Origin: Anaerolineaceae bacterium UBA6073
Lineage (GTDB): Bacteria > Chloroflexota > Anaerolineae > Anaerolineales > Anaerolineaceae
Direction: 5' to 3'
DNA: 64,000 nucleotides
Assembly (NCBI GenBank): GCA_002436085.1
Contig: DIXT01000022.1
Span: 1 to 64,000, forward strand
Every line of letters starts with the position of its first letter. Within the stretch, counting starts at the first letter, position 1. The notes beneath the pieces are model-generated. The model saw nothing but the letters and a program-made list of their open reading frames with translations, had not been told where the DNA came from and searched no databases. Positions 7,330 to 16,556 of the stretch are shown piece by piece. The position numbers and the translations under genes are program-made.

Positions 7330-8874
7330 ATGACGCAGGTTTTCCTTGACGGGCAGTCGCTGACGATTGAACAGGTTGATTTGGTTTCCCACCATCCCGA
7401 AGTCCGGGTGCAGCTTGCGGATACCTGCATCCCAGGCATCCTGAAATCTGCCAACGCAGTAGCCGAACTGGCAGCCAGAGGCGAGGTCGCCTACGGCATT
7501 ACCACCGGTTTTGGCGCCTTCAAGGACCGCGTCATCCCATCTGACCAGGTGGAAACCCTTCAGGAAAACATCCTCCTTAGCCATGCGGTGGGTGTCGGGG
7601 ATTACCTGGACGATGCGACCGTGCGCGCCATGCTGCTCATCCGCGCTAACACGCTCGCCCGCGGTTATTCCGGCATCCGTCTGGAAACCCTGAACCTGCT
7701 GCTGGCTTTGTTGAACGCCAACATTCTCCCGCTAATCCCTGAAAAAGGCTCCTTAGGCGCCAGCGGCGACCTGGCCCCATTAGCGCATATGGCCTTACCC
7801 CTGATTGGCAAGGGTACAGTGCGCTGGCAAGGTCGGGAACTACCCGCTTCCGAAGCACTGACCGCGGCGGGGCTTACGCCTGTGCACCTGGCTGCCAAAG
7901 AAGGGCTGGCTCTCACCAACGGCACGACCTTGATGACGGCGTTGGGCGCGCTGCTCTGCGGACAGGCGGACATACTTCTGCGCACAGCCAACCTGGCCGC
8001 CGCCCTGACCCTGGAAGCCCAGAACGGCACTGTGTGGGCCTTTCACGAGGCTGTCCACCGCCTGCGCCCGCAGCCCGGCCAGCAAGAGACCGCGGCTTAT
8101 TTCCGATTACTCCTGCAGGGCAGCCAGTTTACCCGCCCGCACGACCCAAAAAACATTCAGGACGCGTACACTTTACGCTGCATCCCGCAGGTGCACGGCG
8201 CGGTCAAGCACGTGCTGGACCAGTCGCGCGAAACAATCAGCATCGAACTGAACGCGGTTACGGATAACCCGCTGGTCCTAGAGGCAGAGGACGGCAGTCC
8301 CATGGTCATTTCCGGTGGGAATTTTCACGGCGAACCGCTGGCTTTTTGCCTGGACTTCCTGAATATCGCGCTAACGGACCTGGGGAACATGTCTGAGCGG
8401 CGTATTGCGAAACTGGTGGACAGCCGCTGCGACTCCCTCACCTATCCGCCCTTTCTGACCGAACACGGCGGCGTAAATTCCGGTTTCATGCTTCTGCAGT
8501 ACACCGCCGCGGCGCTGAGCTCGGAGAACAAGACTCTTTCCCACCCCGCCAGTACCGACAGCATCCCGTCCTCCGGTAACGTGGAAGACCACGTCTCCAT
8601 GGGTCCCAACGCGGCCTTACACGGCCGGGAAATCATGAAAAACCTAAATACTATAATCGCGATTGAACTCTTTAGCGCTGCCCAGGCGCTGGATTTCCGC
8701 TTGCAAAAGCAGCCAGACGCGCGAATGGGAGAAATAACCCGGCAAGCCTACGCCCTCATCCGCACAGAGGTCCCCTTCATCCCGCAAGATACCTTGCTGC
8801 ATCCTCATTTAGAAAAGCTAATGGTAATGGTGCGGGCGGGGCAATTTGCCGCACTCACCCCGGATTTAAACTGA
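7330..8874 (+). CDS. hutH: Histidine ammonia-lyase
   Basis: 514 residues. It removes ammonia from histidine to give urocanate, the first step of histidine breakdown. The MIO cofactor triad Ala144-Ser145-Gly146 is in GSLGASGDLAPLAH; the substrate-side LSHAVGVG (His85) favours histidine over phenylalanine or tyrosine. Other family blocks are YGITTGFGAF, NFHGEPLAF, SSGNVEDHVSMG and IAIELFSAAQALDFR. ATG 7330 is chosen because GGAGAG precedes it; in-frame upstream codons reach into the cyclophilin gene. No hutU, hutI or hutG lies nearby, so the rest of the pathway must be elsewhere. Its 3' end overlaps amrS tail to tail by nine bases. Confidence 0.93.
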   Translation: MTQVFLDGQSLTIEQVDLVSHHPEVRVQLADTCIPGILKSANAVAELAARGEVAYGITTGFGAFKDRVIPSDQVETLQENILLSHAVGVGDYLDDATVRAMLLIRANTLARGYSGIRLETLNLLLALLNANILPLIPEKGSLGASGDLAPLAHMALPLIGKGTVRWQGRELPASEALTAAGLTPVHLAAKEGLALTNGTTLMTALGALLCGQADILLRTANLAAALTLEAQNGTVWAFHEAVHRLRPQPGQQETAAYFRLLLQGSQFTRPHDPKNIQDAYTLRCIPQVHGAVKHVLDQSRETISIELNAVTDNPLVLEAEDGSPMVISGGNFHGEPLAFCLDFLNIALTDLGNMSERRIAKLVDSRCDSLTYPPFLTEHGGVNSGFMLLQYTAAALSSENKTLSHPASTDSIPSSGNVEDHVSMGPNAALHGREIMKNLNTIIAIELFSAAQALDFRLQKQPDARMGEITRQAYALIRTEVPFIPQDTLLHPHLEKLMVMVRAGQFAALTPDLN

Positions 8875-9906
8875 GCCTTCCTGACCACCCAAGCCCACAC
8901 CGGCAATCCTGGTGCCGCAATTGGGGCACAAACCTTCCGGGCTCACGCTATTGCTAAGCACGTTCATTCCAGTGCGCCGAATCAGCACGTTTCCACATTC
9001 CGGGCATACGGTATCTGCTGAATCGGCCACGTTGCCCGCGTAGGTGTATTTCAAACCTTCCGCTCTCCCGATTGCCAACGCTTTTTCAATGCTCGCCAGA
9101 GCGGTAACATCTGCGTTCTGATACTTGTACTGCGGGAAAAAGCGGCTGACGTGCCACGGGGTTTCTGCGCCAAGCTCACTTGCAATGAATTTTGTCAGAC
9201 CGCGCAGTTGTTCTTCATCGTCGTTCAGACCCGGTATTAACAGCGTGGTGATTTCCAGCCAAACCCCAGCCTGCTTAAGCCGCACACAGGCATCCAGCAC
9301 CGGCTGCAGGTGTGCGCCGATATGCTTGCGGTACACCTCATCCGAGAATGCCTTGATGTCCACGTTCGCGGCATCCAGCCAATTCGCCAGCAAGTCTACC
9401 GCTGCCGGGCTCATGTAGCCGTTGCTGACATACACGTTTTTCAATCCTGCTTCGTGCGCCAGGAGCCCGACATCCTGGCTGTACTCAAAGAAGACGGTCG
9501 GTTCGGTGTAGGTATAGGAAATGCTTAGGCTGCCGCTGCGCAGCGCGGAAGCGACCACATCCTGAGGGGGTGTATACGGGCAGCGCGCAGCAGCCGCGGC
9601 GCTGTCTCCCTGCGAAATTTCCCAGTTCTGGCACCACTGGCAATCAAAATTGCACCCGGGTGCGGCAATCGAAAAACTTCGGCTGCCCGGGTAAAAATGA
9701 AACAGCGGCTTCTTTTCAATCGGGTCCACATGCGCGGCGATTAACCTGCCGTAGGTCAGCGAATAAAGCGCCCCCGCCCTGTTCTCCCGCACTTTGCAGA
9801 TACCGCGCCTGCCCTCAGCAATCACGCACCCGTGCGCGCAAAGCTGGCAGCGCACCTTGTTGTCCGGCAGTTTTTCGTATAGCAGCGCTTCAAAATCCTT
9901 TGACAT
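8866..9906 (-). CDS. amrS: AmmeMemoRadiSam-type radical SAM enzyme
   Basis: 346 residues of the PflA-like radical SAM family (COG1180, AmrS). An N-terminal CQLCAHGC/ICKVREN region is followed by the cluster motif CNFDCQWC (CX3CX2C) in the middle of the first third. The C-terminus has a zinc ribbon, CPECG and CPNCG, separated by about 25 residues. AmrS is usually encoded with the AMMECR1 and MEMO partners; neither is seen here. ATG 9906 is chosen because GGAGG lies five bases upstream; in-frame ATGs further up lack this. The exact reaction of the family is not established. Confidence 0.88.
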   Translation of the reverse strand: MSKDFEALLYEKLPDNKVRCQLCAHGCVIAEGRRGICKVRENRAGALYSLTYGRLIAAHVDPIEKKPLFHFYPGSRSFSIAAPGCNFDCQWCQNWEISQGDSAAAAARCPYTPPQDVVASALRSGSLSISYTYTEPTVFFEYSQDVGLLAHEAGLKNVYVSNGYMSPAAVDLLANWLDAANVDIKAFSDEVYRKHIGAHLQPVLDACVRLKQAGVWLEITTLLIPGLNDDEEQLRGLTKFIASELGAETPWHVSRFFPQYKYQNADVTALASIEKALAIGRAEGLKYTYAGNVADSADTVCPECGNVLIRRTGMNVLSNSVSPEGLCPNCGTRIAGVGLGGQEGSV

Positions 9907-9965
9907 AGCCGCCTCCATCCCTGTAAACTTAAGTCTGGTATCTTTATTGTACACTGGAGGTGAGC

Positions 9966-10757
9966 GTGAAAGTAGGCTTTTTCCAATTTTGTCCGCGTCA
10001 CGGGGATGCGGCGGCTAATCTCAGCATTATTAACGCTGCGCTGAAGAAAGCTGAATTTGACCTACTGGTCCTACCTGAGCTTGCCTCCACAGGTTACCTT
10101 TTTGACGATCCACGGGAATTGCTTGCTTCGAGCGAGGATGCGTCCGGTACAGGCCTGTTTCTCAGCGGACTCATCGCGCTTGCCAAGGAGCACCGCGCCT
10201 GCATCGTCAGCGGCTTTAGCGAACGCGCACCGGAAGGCTTGTACAACTCCGCCGCGGCTGTAGACAATAACGGAGTGCTTAGCGTTTACCGTAAAGTGCA
10301 TCTGTTCAACTCAGAAAAAGACCTCTTTCTACCCGGCAACAGCGGGTTTCCAGTTTTTACTTACCAACAGGTCTGTCTTGGAATGATGATTTGCTTTGAT
10401 TGGATTTTCCCGGAGGCTGCTCGCACGCTGGCGTTAAAAGGCGCGCAAATCCTCTGCCATCCCGCCAATCTGGTGCTGCCATGGTGCCAGTCGGCTATGG
10501 TCACCCGCAGCCTGGAAAATGCCGTGTTCAGTATCACTGCCAACCGGATTGGCGCAGAAACCGGGCAGGGGCAGTCCTTACGCTTCACAGGGAAGTCGCA
10601 GGTCCTCACACCTACAGGCGAAGTTCTGACGCAAGCCGTGGAAGACGGGCAAGCTCTGCACATCGTTGAAATTGACCCGGCGCGCGCGTTGTATAAACGT
10701 TTCTCGCCTGGGAATGACCTTTTTGCGGACCGACGCCCGAATCAATACGAGCGCTGA
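9966..10757 (+). CDS. Carbon-nitrogen hydrolase (nitrilase superfamily)
   Basis: 263 residues of the nitrilase/omega-amidase superfamily, which hydrolyses amides or carbamoyl groups. The catalytic triad is visible: Glu in LPELASTGYLF, Lys in YRKVHLF and Cys in MMICFDWIFPEAAR. The short single-domain form suggests an amidase such as omega-amidase or N-carbamoyl hydrolase, but the substrate cannot be fixed. GTG 9966 is favoured over GTG 9960 because GGAGG then sits at the right distance. It is divergent from amrS with only 59 bases between starts. Confidence 0.88.
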   Translation: MKVGFFQFCPRHGDAAANLSIINAALKKAEFDLLVLPELASTGYLFDDPRELLASSEDASGTGLFLSGLIALAKEHRACIVSGFSERAPEGLYNSAAAVDNNGVLSVYRKVHLFNSEKDLFLPGNSGFPVFTYQQVCLGMMICFDWIFPEAARTLALKGAQILCHPANLVLPWCQSAMVTRSLENAVFSITANRIGAETGQGQSLRFTGKSQVLTPTGEVLTQAVEDGQALHIVEIDPARALYKRFSPGNDLFADRRPNQYER

Positions 10758-10771
10758 ACATTTACGACTAA

Positions 10772-10801
10772 AAAAAGGCTGCCCGTATGGGCAACCTTTT
10801 T
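10772..10801. terminator. Bidirectional terminator between convergent genes
   Basis: AAAAAGGCTGCCC and GGGCAACCTTTTT form a GC stem with one mismatch, a GTAT loop and A/T runs on both sides. It serves the nitrilase gene on the plus strand and apgM on the minus strand. Confidence 0.8.
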
Positions 10802-10819
10802 CTGTCAGGTAAATAGGAG

Positions 10820-12031
10820 CTACGCGCCAAATTTTTCCAGGCGCAGAGCGTGCGCCAAAGCGTAAGGCATCAAATCAGTGGCTTCAAAGCGCGAACCCAG
10901 ACTGCCCTTGGCGCAGGCACGTTCGCCGTAGGTCGTCAATCCGTCCGGCAGGCAGGTTTTGCTGTAGAGCATGGTCGGGACAGGGTGCCAGGAGTGGGCC
11001 TTTAGTTTGGCAGGCGTGGAATGGTCACCGGTGATAATCAGCACATCCGGGTCCAGCGCCAGGATGCGCGGTAGCAGCGCGTCGACTTCTTCGATGATGT
11101 GAACTTTGGCGTCAAAGTTGCCGTCTTCGCCGTAGCTATCAGTCTTTTTAATATGCACAAAGAAGAAATCGTATTTATCCCAATTCTGTTCAAGCATCGT
11201 TATTTCTTCATCCATGGAAGCCGCGGCTTCCAAAACGGTCATCCCAACCACCTTTGCAACGCCGCGGTACATCGGGTACATCGCAATGGCGACCGGGTTC
11301 ACGCCCCAGATTTCCCCGAAGGTCGGCCACTTGGGCAGCTGCGCGAAACCGCGCAGTACAAAACTGTTGGCAGGGTGCTCAGCGGCTAAAATTTTATTCC
11401 CCTGGCGCACAAACTCGCGTATAAACTCAGCCGTTTTTTCCGCTTGCGGAACCGCCGCCTTGGCAATGTGGGCTTTCTTCCCGACTGCCTGGGGATCAGT
11501 GTCACTGACTTCGCCGCTTAGACCTTCTCCGCGCAGCACGAACACAAAACGATATTCTTTCTCAACCTGCAGAATGACTTCCACACCGGGTATATTGATT
11601 TTTTCCATCAGCAGTTGGCAGAGTTTCTCGCCGACTTCGGTCGGGATGCGCCCGGCGCGCCGGTCGGTAATCACGCCTTCGGAATCAACGGTGCAGAAGT
11701 TTCCGCGGGCAGCCACGTCGCCCTTTTGCAAGTCGAAGTCAACACCCAGCGCTGAAAGCACGCCGCGTCCGATTTCGTATTTTACAGGGTCGAAACCGAA
11801 CAAACCGAGGTGCGCCGCGCCGCTCCCGGGGGTCAGCCCAAAAGGCAGCGGGTGGTGCGCGCCGAGCACGGATTTGGCAGCCAGCGCATCCATATTCGGT
11901 TTGACAGCGCTTTCGAGTTCAGTCTTGCCGCCTTCAGTCATTGGCAGCCCGCCAAGTCCATCCATGACCAGCAGAACGATCTTTGATTTTTGATCTTCTT
12001 TCAGCAGTGGTTTGATGACGTCAAAGTCCAT
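10820..12031 (-). CDS. apgM: 2,3-bisphosphoglycerate-independent phosphoglycerate mutase, archaeal type
   Basis: 403 residues. It interconverts 3- and 2-phosphoglycerate in glycolysis and gluconeogenesis using two metal ions, and belongs to the alkaline phosphatase superfamily. The N-terminal metal site is VLLVMDGLGGLP; FGLTPGSGAAHLGLFGFDP contains the catalytic Ser region; the C-terminal metal ligands are in FFVHIKKTDSYGEDGNFDAK and IITGDHSTP. This archaeal form (aPGAM) also occurs in Chloroflexi. ATG 12031 has AGGAG upstream. Confidence 0.94.
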   Translation of the reverse strand: MDFDVIKPLLKEDQKSKIVLLVMDGLGGLPMTEGGKTELESAVKPNMDALAAKSVLGAHHPLPFGLTPGSGAAHLGLFGFDPVKYEIGRGVLSALGVDFDLQKGDVAARGNFCTVDSEGVITDRRAGRIPTEVGEKLCQLLMEKINIPGVEVILQVEKEYRFVFVLRGEGLSGEVSDTDPQAVGKKAHIAKAAVPQAEKTAEFIREFVRQGNKILAAEHPANSFVLRGFAQLPKWPTFGEIWGVNPVAIAMYPMYRGVAKVVGMTVLEAAASMDEEITMLEQNWDKYDFFFVHIKKTDSYGEDGNFDAKVHIIEEVDALLPRILALDPDVLIITGDHSTPAKLKAHSWHPVPTMLYSKTCLPDGLTTYGERACAKGSLGSRFEATDLMPYALAHALRLEKFGA

Positions 12032-12262
12032 CGTGAATCTCCTTTGAATTCTGGTAACTAACATCTAATTATAGGCGCATTCGTTGCTGATAACAAACTT
12101 TATTATGATATTCGCAGCGTGTTCCTGCTGCGTGAAACCAAAGTTTCGGTCGCTGTTTGCTTTATAAATACCAACTCCATCCAAAAGCTCATCTCTTCGA
12201 TTTTAACGCACATGAGGGCATGCTAAAGCGTACCCATGGTTAATCAAACTAAGCTAACTAAG
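12032..12262. other. Intergenic region without a recognised element
   Basis: About 230 bases. It should carry the apgM promoter. Near 12246-12270 there is a short direct repetition (AAGCTAACTAAGCTAA). Nothing else is recognised. Confidence 0.5.
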
Positions 12263-12266
12263 CTAA

Positions 12267-13163
12267 TCAGCTGTGCTTAAGCTCCGTATTGTTCAAAGCT
12301 TCTACGACAGCGATAATGCCGGAATTATCCAGGTCGCCACCGCCATTGGCGCACAGCGCCGCGTAGAGCTGCGCAAGAAGCCCCGCGCCGGGCAGCGAAA
12401 TCCCGTATTCCCGTGCCGTCTCCATAACGATATTCAGGTCTTTGCTTTGCAGGCTGGAGCGAAACCCGGGCGCGCGGTTCCCAGCCAGCAAGCGCTGCGG
12501 CTTTACATCCAGCGTCCAGCACTGGGCAGCTCCGCCTCGCACTGCGTCAACCACTTTTTCAGGGTCCGCGCCAGCTTTTTGCGCAAAAATCATGAGTTCG
12601 CCCATCGCCAGCATCTGCGCCGCCACCATAATCTGATTGCAGGCCTTAGCAACCTGCCCAGCCCCCGGGCCGCCGATATATGTGATCGTTTTCCCGATTG
12701 CCAGGAAAGCCGGCGCCACCTTTTCAAGCGCGTCTGCGTCGCCGCCCACCATGATAGATAAGGTGCCCTGCTGCGCGCCAACATCCCCACCGCTGACCGG
12801 TGCGTCCAGGCTTTGGACTCCCACGTCTGCCAGCCGGGCGTAGATCTCACGGCTGGCTGCCGGTTTTATGGTCGAATTGTCAACAAATATCATGCCGGGG
12901 TGCGCGCCGGATAGGACCCCGTTTTCTCCCAGCACTACCTTGAGGACATCTGGCGTGTCAGGCAAATTGGTGAACACCACGTCGGAACGCTCCGCAACTT
13001 CCCGCGGACTTTCCGCTGCGCACGCGCCCTGGCGTACCAGTTCTTCTACTTTCTGCCGCGAGCGATTGTGCACGACCAGTGGGAAACCGGCCTTGAGCAA
13101 ATTTCGCGCCATCGGTTTTCCCATCAAACCCAAACCAATATATCCCAAACGTAAGGTGCTCAT
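12267..13163 (-). CDS. NAD(P)-dependent beta-hydroxyacid dehydrogenase
   Basis: 298 residues of the 3-hydroxyisobutyrate/tartronate semialdehyde reductase family, which oxidises beta-hydroxyacids. The Rossmann fold begins LGYIGLGLMGKPMARNLL; the substrate loop is DAPVSGGDVGAQQGTLSIM; the catalytic Lys is in GPGAGQVAKACNQIMVA. Two adjacent ATGs are possible; 13163 is chosen because AAGGAG then lies six bases upstream. It stands alone between intergenic regions. The exact substrate is undecided. Confidence 0.88.
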   Translation of the reverse strand: MSTLRLGYIGLGLMGKPMARNLLKAGFPLVVHNRSRQKVEELVRQGACAAESPREVAERSDVVFTNLPDTPDVLKVVLGENGVLSGAHPGMIFVDNSTIKPAASREIYARLADVGVQSLDAPVSGGDVGAQQGTLSIMVGGDADALEKVAPAFLAIGKTITYIGGPGAGQVAKACNQIMVAAQMLAMGELMIFAQKAGADPEKVVDAVRGGAAQCWTLDVKPQRLLAGNRAPGFRSSLQSKDLNIVMETAREYGISLPGAGLLAQLYAALCANGGGDLDNSGIIAVVEALNNTELKHS

Positions 13164-13564
13164 CATATTCTCCTTCGCGCTGATTATATCCTTGCCAGCT
13201 CTGAAATGTTTATGCTAAATATATTACCTATACGCATCATTGTCTTATTTATGGGAATAAGCCTTTCTATTTTAGAAATAATGGCCTCGCCGTTCTCTTG
13301 TTTCACAAAGCCGTTTTGCATATCTGCATTTTCTCCAGACTATCTCACAATGGGGTGAACGGGCACTTTAGCGCTCCCATCCGCCTCTTGAAAAATATCG
13401 GGAAGGCACCCAGATACTGAAAATATATTTTCTATGCGCAAACAGTATTATTTTCAGGGCTTTTCGCGCGCGCGACTCTCAGATACTCTCAGGATTCATA
13501 GGGATTTTTCTGATTATTGCGGTATACTTTCTGCTTGATAAAAAATTATTCTTTGGAGGAAAAT
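13164..13564. other. 400-base AT-rich intergenic region
   Basis: No gene is seen. The region contains a perfect 14-base palindrome GAAAATATATTTTC (13419-13432) nested in a wider inverted repeat CTGAAAATA (13417-13425) and TATTTTCAG (13449-13457), and a TATACT at 13523-13528 that could be a -10 box for the acetyl-CoA synthetase gene. The dyads may be an operator, but nothing here identifies the regulator. Confidence 0.5.
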
Positions 13565-15676
13565 GTGGACCCCATCCTAACCGGACTTCTCAAACCCAGA
13601 AGCATCGCCATCATCGGAGCATCAGCCACTCCTGGCAAAATTGGCAACACCGTCATTCGCAATCTGATTGACAGCGAATACAAGGGCGGCGTATACCCTG
13701 TCAACCCTACAGCCGTGGAAATTCTCGGCTTCAAGTGTTACCCTACCGTCAATGACATCCCTTACGTTGTGGACGCGGCAGTCATAACCGTGCCAGCGAA
13801 GTTTGTGCTGGAAGCTACCAAGCAGTGCGGTGAGAAAGGCGTCAAGGGCTTAATTATCATCACTTCTGGTTTTGCTGAAGTTGGCGATGTTGAACTTGAG
13901 CAGGAGCTTGTGCGTGTTGCCAAGTCGTATGGCATGCGGATTCTTGGTCCGAACATTGTGGGCACGCTTTCCAACAGCGACAAGATGAACGCGTCTTTCG
14001 CGCCTTTCCTGCCTCTGCCTGGCAAAGCTTCGCTTGTTTCCCAAAGCGGCGCTCTGCTCATTGCCATGGACGCGGGCACCTATACCCGCCGTGTCGGCTT
14101 TGACAAGATGGTGTCCATCGGCAACATGTCCGATATCAACTTCTCCGAGATGGTCAGCTACCTCAGCGAGGACCCGGATACCAACTGTATCGCGCTCTAC
14201 GTTGAAGGTCTGCGCGACGGCCCCGAGTTCATCGAAGCCGCCCGCAACTGCAAAAAACCTATCGTTGTGCTCAAATCCGGCGTCTCCGCCCACGGCGCGG
14301 CAGCTGCTGCCTCCCACACCGGCTCGCTGGCCGGCGCCGCCAAGATTTACGGCACCGCCTTCAAACAAGCCGGCGTGACCCAGGCGACCGACCTGAACGA
14401 CCTCTTCGACCGCACCCTGGCGCTCTCCCTGCAACCCCGCATGAAAGGCGACAACCTGCTTATCCTCACCAACGGCGGCGGCGTGGGCGTGCTCGCGACC
14501 GACTCCGCTGAAAAGTACGGCCTGCCGCTGCATTTTGCCCCCGCAGATGTGCAGGAAGAGATGAAGAAGCATATGCCGGATTTTGGCTCCGCCAAAAACC
14601 CCGTGGACATGACCGGTATGGCTGGCAACGATTGGTTCTACGAGACCACGCGCAGCGCTTATTCCCACCCCTGGGTGGACGGTTTGGTGGTGCTTTATTG
14701 CGAAACCGCAATAACGCTTCCGGAGGAAATCGCGGACGCAATTTATCGCGGCATCAAAGACTCGGGCATAACGGATAAACCAGTCACCGTTTCCTTCGTC
14801 GGCGGCGAACGCAGCGACAAAGCCATGGAATGGCTGGTGGAACGCGGTATCCCCGCGTATAACGCGCCAGATGTGGCTGTGAAAGCCATCGCCACTCTGC
14901 GCGATGACCAGCGCATGCAGGACATGAACCACAACGGCAGCTATGCACCCGGAGACATCAACCCGGCCGCTGCGCGCGATATTATTGCCAGCGCCCGCGC
15001 CAAAGGCCGCGACGCGCTGACCGAAGTGGAAGCCAAACAGGTCTTCAGTCTGTACGGCTTGCCTGTAGCCGCAACCGAGCTTGCGAGCTCTGAAGAAGAA
15101 GCTGTCAAGCTTGCGGAAAGCGTCGGTTATCCGGTCGTGATGAAGATTGTCTCCCCTGATATTCTGCACAAATCAGATGCTGGCGGCGTGAAAGTAAACA
15201 TCAAGAGCTCCGAACAGGCCAAAGAAGCCTACCGGACCATCCTTGAGAACGCTCACAACTATAAAGCCGATGCGCATATTGACGGTATCGCCGTGCAGGA
15301 AATGGCCCCCTGGGCAACCGAGGTCATTATCGGTTCAGTCAATGACAGCACCTTCGGACCGACGGTTATGTTCGGTTTGGGCGGCATTTTCGTTGAGGTC
15401 CTCAAGGATGTGACTTTCCGCGTGGCTCCAATCTCCGTGGAAGAAGCCCTTGGGATGGAAGATGAAATCCGCAGCGCCGCAATCCTGAACGGAACGCGCG
15501 GTGAAAGCCCGCGCGACAAAGCCGCCCTGGCGAAAGTGCTTGCGGCTTACGCCTATATGGTATACGACCTGAAGGATGAGATTGCCGAATCCGATGCCAA
15601 CCCGGTCATCGTGTACGAAAACGGGCAGGGCGTAAAAGTTGTGGATGCGCGCATCATCCTGACCAAGAAATATTAA
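13565..15676 (+). CDS. Acetate--CoA ligase (ADP-forming), alpha-beta fusion
   Basis: 703 residues. It converts acyl-CoA, ADP and phosphate to acid, CoA and ATP, the energy-conserving last step of fermentation in many anaerobes. Domains in order: CoA-binding Rossmann (SIAIIGAS, about 10-110), two ligase-CoA domains (LVSQSGALLIAMDAG; the phosphorylated His is His251 in AAASHTGSLAG), then an ATP-grasp domain from about 480 (VMKIVSPDILHKSDAGGVK, MFGLGGIFVEVLKDV). Alpha and beta subunits are fused, as in other bacteria. GTG 13565 is chosen: GGAGG lies five bases upstream, whereas the longer frame has no ribosome site. A terminator follows. Confidence 0.92.
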   Translation: MDPILTGLLKPRSIAIIGASATPGKIGNTVIRNLIDSEYKGGVYPVNPTAVEILGFKCYPTVNDIPYVVDAAVITVPAKFVLEATKQCGEKGVKGLIIITSGFAEVGDVELEQELVRVAKSYGMRILGPNIVGTLSNSDKMNASFAPFLPLPGKASLVSQSGALLIAMDAGTYTRRVGFDKMVSIGNMSDINFSEMVSYLSEDPDTNCIALYVEGLRDGPEFIEAARNCKKPIVVLKSGVSAHGAAAAASHTGSLAGAAKIYGTAFKQAGVTQATDLNDLFDRTLALSLQPRMKGDNLLILTNGGGVGVLATDSAEKYGLPLHFAPADVQEEMKKHMPDFGSAKNPVDMTGMAGNDWFYETTRSAYSHPWVDGLVVLYCETAITLPEEIADAIYRGIKDSGITDKPVTVSFVGGERSDKAMEWLVERGIPAYNAPDVAVKAIATLRDDQRMQDMNHNGSYAPGDINPAAARDIIASARAKGRDALTEVEAKQVFSLYGLPVAATELASSEEEAVKLAESVGYPVVMKIVSPDILHKSDAGGVKVNIKSSEQAKEAYRTILENAHNYKADAHIDGIAVQEMAPWATEVIIGSVNDSTFGPTVMFGLGGIFVEVLKDVTFRVAPISVEEALGMEDEIRSAAILNGTRGESPRDKAALAKVLAAYAYMVYDLKDEIAESDANPVIVYENGQGVKVVDARIILTKKY

Positions 15677-15696
15677 GTTCTACGGCTTTCGCATAA

Positions 15697-15738
15697 ACAA
15701 GCCGCTGCTGGTACAATCAACAGCGGCTTGTTTTATTT
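15697..15738 (+). terminator. Intrinsic terminator of the acetyl-CoA synthetase gene
   Basis: AACAAGCCGCTG (15697-15708) and CAGCGGCTTGTT (15721-15732) form a perfect 12-base-pair stem, followed by TTTTATTT. Confidence 0.88.
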
Positions 15739-15764
15739 AAGCCAGTCATAATTTGAGGTGTTAT

Positions 15765-16541
15765 ATGAAAGAAAAAAAGAACTATTTAATTGACATGGAC
15801 GGCGTGCTCGTACACGGTAAAAACATGATCCCCGGAGCCGATGACTTCATCAACAGGCTGATTGAAGAAAAACGGAAGTTTCTCATTCTGACGAACAACC
15901 CGCTCTATACAACGCGCGACCTGGCGCACAGGCTGCAGGTCACAGGGCTTAACATCCCTGAGGAGAAGCTGTATACCTCCGCGCTTGCTACGGCTGCTTT
16001 CCTCGATAATCAGCGCCCAAAAGGCACCGCGTATGTCATTGGTGAGCTTGGTCTGAGCGAGGCTATCCACGCGATCGGCTACACCCAAACCGCAGTTAAT
16101 CCGGATTATGTCGTCCTGGGCGAGACTTTCGCATACAGCATTGAGCAAATCACCGTCGCAGTGCGCCTGATCACCGCTGGTGCCCGTTTCATCGCGACGA
16201 ACCCTGACCCGGTCGGCAATTCTGAGCAAGGTCTGGTGCCCGCCTGCGGCGCCATGGCTGCGCTGATTGAACGCGCCACCAATATCGCGCCGTTTTACGT
16301 AGGCAAGCCCAACCCCCTGATGATGCGCTCTGCGCTCAACTATCTGGATGTGCACTCCGAAAACTCCATCATGGTTGGCGACCGCATGGACACGGACGTC
16401 CTTAGCGGCATCTCCAGCGGCATGGATACTGTACTCGTTCTCAGCGGAACTACTGACCGCGCAGGGATGGAGAAGTTCTCCTACCGACCTAAATGGGTAT
16501 TCAATTCGGTTGCGGATATCAATCCAAAGGACCTGGACTAA
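15765..16541 (+). CDS. HAD-superfamily phosphatase, NagD-like (class IIA)
   Basis: 258 residues. The nucleophile and acid are in LIDMDGVLVHG (motif I, D-M-D), motif II is FLILTNNP, and motif IV is IMVGDRMDTDVLSGISSGMD. The large cap inserted between motifs II and III is the C2a type of NagD and PNPase-like phosphatases, which act on small phosphorylated metabolites such as nucleotides or sugar phosphates. GAGGTG sits just upstream of ATG 15765. The L,D-transpeptidase gene starts 15 bases after its stop codon. Confidence 0.88.
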   Translation: MKEKKNYLIDMDGVLVHGKNMIPGADDFINRLIEEKRKFLILTNNPLYTTRDLAHRLQVTGLNIPEEKLYTSALATAAFLDNQRPKGTAYVIGELGLSEAIHAIGYTQTAVNPDYVVLGETFAYSIEQITVAVRLITAGARFIATNPDPVGNSEQGLVPACGAMAALIERATNIAPFYVGKPNPLMMRSALNYLDVHSENSIMVGDRMDTDVLSGISSGMDTVLVLSGTTDRAGMEKFSYRPKWVFNSVADINPKDLD

Positions 16542-16556
16542 ACCCTTTATTTTAAG

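Noticed and set aside
13850..15169. Long open frame on the minus strand within the acetyl-CoA synthetase gene
   Set aside because: It is antisense to a fully recognisable conserved enzyme, has no ribosome site or family motif, and reflects the codon bias of GC-rich coding DNA.
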